This document shows positions 62,404 to 64,000 of a stretch of 64,000 nt of DNA, piece by piece. The notes below the pieces were generated by a model, which saw only the letters and a program-made list of their open reading frames with translations, was not told where the DNA came from and did not search any database. Position 1 is the first letter of the stretch; every line of letters begins with the position of its first letter. The position numbers and the translations under genes were made by a program. This DNA comes from Ditylenchus dipsaci (Eukaryota; Nematoda; Chromadorea; Rhabditida; Anguinidae). The stretch is from contig SADC01001367.1 in the NCBI GenBank assembly GCA_004194705.1, forward strand, positions 235,002 to 299,001, read 5' to 3'.

Positions 62404-62469
62404 ACTATTTTGACCTCTGTAACTATTCTGTTGTACACTATTTCTCGCCACGAAAGTAAAATTTACCCT

Positions 62470-62880
62470 AGGTATCCTAGTGTCAGGTGGTTGTCCACCC
62501 TGACATTAGGTAGGGTACCTATATTCAGGTTTCGGAGCTTGGATAAGTAATAATCGAAAGTGTGGTCGTAACGAACTAGATTCGACACACGATTTTAAAT
62601 CAGAAAAAGCGCTTTATTTTGAACTTTATCTAGACTATATATTTAACTCTTTAAAGACCATGAAACTTGATAAGCATAGCAATTTGCGGAATGGCTCAAA
62701 TTGAAATTCCGCCCTCAAATTCTGAATTTTCGCCCTCTAATTATTTTTTTCACCCCTCTAATTCAATTTCGATCAAAATACTTGAATTTCGCTCTAATTT
62801 CTGATTTCACCTCCTGTATTTCTAATTTCGTCAGCTAACTAGTTTTTTTGTTTCTCATGTTGTTTTTTCTTCTGTCAGAT
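62470..62880. repeat. CGCCCTCTAATT words, no gene
   Basis: Words TTTCGCCCTCTAATT and CACCCCTCTAATTCAATTTC recur at 62715-62830 in one orientation; AT-rich on either side. Confidence 0.4.
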
Positions 62881-63059
62881 GCAATTCACAAGCTATTCAA
62901 GTAAAGAAGCGAGGACCAGCTCGCAAATGGAACAACAGTGTTGGTGTGCAGAGCAAGGAAGATGGTGATCATATGGCTGACCGAAAACAAAGAGCTTTGG
63001 ATATAGTAAGTGATTGAGGTTGAATTGAGATGTATCGGATACCTGCCGTTCAGCATTAC

Positions 63060-63812
63060 AGCAGTGAAACCTTCAAGTATGCCGAACAAATCTTCTACTG
63101 TGATCATTCCAAGAAAAATCGCCCAGGAAATTAAGTACAAATGAAGAGAAGTATCAATTGGTCTGCTCGATGTCATCGATTCAAACAAACAATGGATTTG
63201 AGGGCACTAACAACATGATAAAGAAGGACTACACACAAAGGGAGTTGTTGGGGTCCCAGATTTCTTTTTCTGGTTGGCAATATATGCTGGTCATCGAAGC
63301 ATTCGATCCACAAAGAAGGTACCTTTTTTGTAATTGTATTCATACTTTTACTATATATACTTCAGGAGCCGCTACGGGTGCAACTGTTTCCAGAAGGCCT
63401 CAATTTGCAACATCCGCAAGCTATGGAGAGTCTTAAGAAAGAAAAGCGACCTTCTCTGTATTTCAATATGCAAATGAATATATCTGGTTAATTGGTGCTA
63501 GCAGCTACAAAGGGAACGCTGAGGGGTTTAAAGAAGCTCTGGGAAGAATTAAAAAGGAGCAACGCGTTCACAAAAACAGAGGGTTTGTCTACACCAAATT
63601 GGGCTCAATACAAGATGTTGCGTCGTCATTCTACCAATGAAGAATATCATCTGCTTTGAAGGCTGTATATCCTGCACTGTCCAATTGGAATCAAAGACGA
63701 AGTTTGCAAGCACTCTCTGATCATAATGGAGTCTGAAAACCTTATTGATCCTTTGCCGCAGCCCACTGGAGGGAGACAAAAGAGAGGACGAAAGCGAAAA
63801 GTAGGACATGCT
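63060..63812 (+). pseudogene. MULE transposase, C-terminal fragment
   Basis: In several frames: YSSETFKYAEQIFYC (about 63060-63105), then TNNGFEGTNNMIKKDYTQRE (63185-63245), matching the conserved TNN-x-x-E-x-x-N block that holds the last catalytic glutamate of MULE transposases. Next comes AEGFKEALGRIKKEQRVHKN (about 63510-63580), and at the end ENLIDPLPQPTGGRQKRGRK (63735-63795), a basic tail common after the SWIM zinc finger in these proteins. The finger itself is not clear. Stops and shifts make it inactive. Upstream KKRGPARKWNNSVGV (about 62906-62950) may belong to it or to an earlier copy. Confidence 0.6.
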
Positions 63813-63814
63813 TA

Positions 63815-64000
63815 GAGAGAACATGATTTATCAATGTTGTTGTTATTTCTGCTGTTGTTATTGTTTCATTGTGTTTAAGCTGTTTTGCTCAAAAGGCATG
63901 AATTAAAATGTAGGAGGATGCAGTCTAGGCTAATTTTGAATTCATATACAGCGGATGGGCACGGGCAGTATCGGAGCCGGGCTATCTGGAAAAATATTAT
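63815..64000. other. No gene seen
   Basis: AT-rich sequence to the window edge; probable 3' flank of the transposase remnant. Confidence 0.4.

Larger units (their letters stand above)
60882..62465. mobile_element. ATAGTTACA-word element, split by a MULE-like element
   Basis: GGGATGAGCTTTTAAAACTA and AAATAGTTACAGCCTGTAAC on the left; ACTATTTTGACCTCTGTAAC, ACTATTTCTCGCCACGAAAG on the right of the insertion. The right end GCTCATCC is missing, so the host copy is truncated. Confidence 0.55.

Overview
The window looks like a eukaryotic nuclear draft contig: AT-rich, repeat-dominated, with short introns (about 45-70 bp) and one 17-base N gap (29466-29482). All recognisable host genes are eukaryotic and split by spliceosomal introns. 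An animal is very likely. A nematode is my weak preference, because the F-box-like gene at 47341-48217, the SF3B4 exon wording and the T-rich splice acceptors resemble nematode genes; a database search would settle it. Nearly every host exon set carries one or more single-base reading-frame breaks, mostly apparent deletions, so I read this as an unpolished long-read assembly rather than five dying genes.

Host genes, in order: a possible small secreted protein (2207-2455, minus); an SRP68-like gene (10302-12330, plus) with the N- and C-terminal parts but no middle; a cluster on the minus strand at 32300-30071 in which the 3' half of SF3B4 runs without a stop into a NADAR-domain gene; an F-box-like gene (48217-47341, minus); and the C-terminal half of the ASCC3 helicase (58641-50546, minus), cut into many tiny exons.

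The rest is transposons nested in transposons. MULE-type transposase remnants lie at about 13970-14338, 21603-21906 and 63090-63810; hAT transposase remnants at 20097-20940 and 45627-45821; the 5' part of a Ty3/gypsy LTR element lies at 27594-29465. Many elements can be bounded exactly by terminal inverted repeats (TIRs) plus target-site duplications (TSDs): 8-bp for hAT-like, 8-9 bp for MULE-like, TA for two Tc1/pogo-like families, TAA for a pair of Harbinger-like elements.

The most striking pattern is that many of these elements, from several superfamilies, have inverted repeats built from tandem copies of a short family-specific word (for example TTTGGTAAA, TTGGCGAAAAGAT, TCGAT, CGAGTACTCG, GTTGGA, GCGCCGGGC). 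Two observations on host genes stand out: a 200-bp hAT-like MITE inside SF3B4 coding sequence whose ends could work as in-frame splice sites (an introner candidate), and the apparent in-frame SF3B4-NADAR junction.
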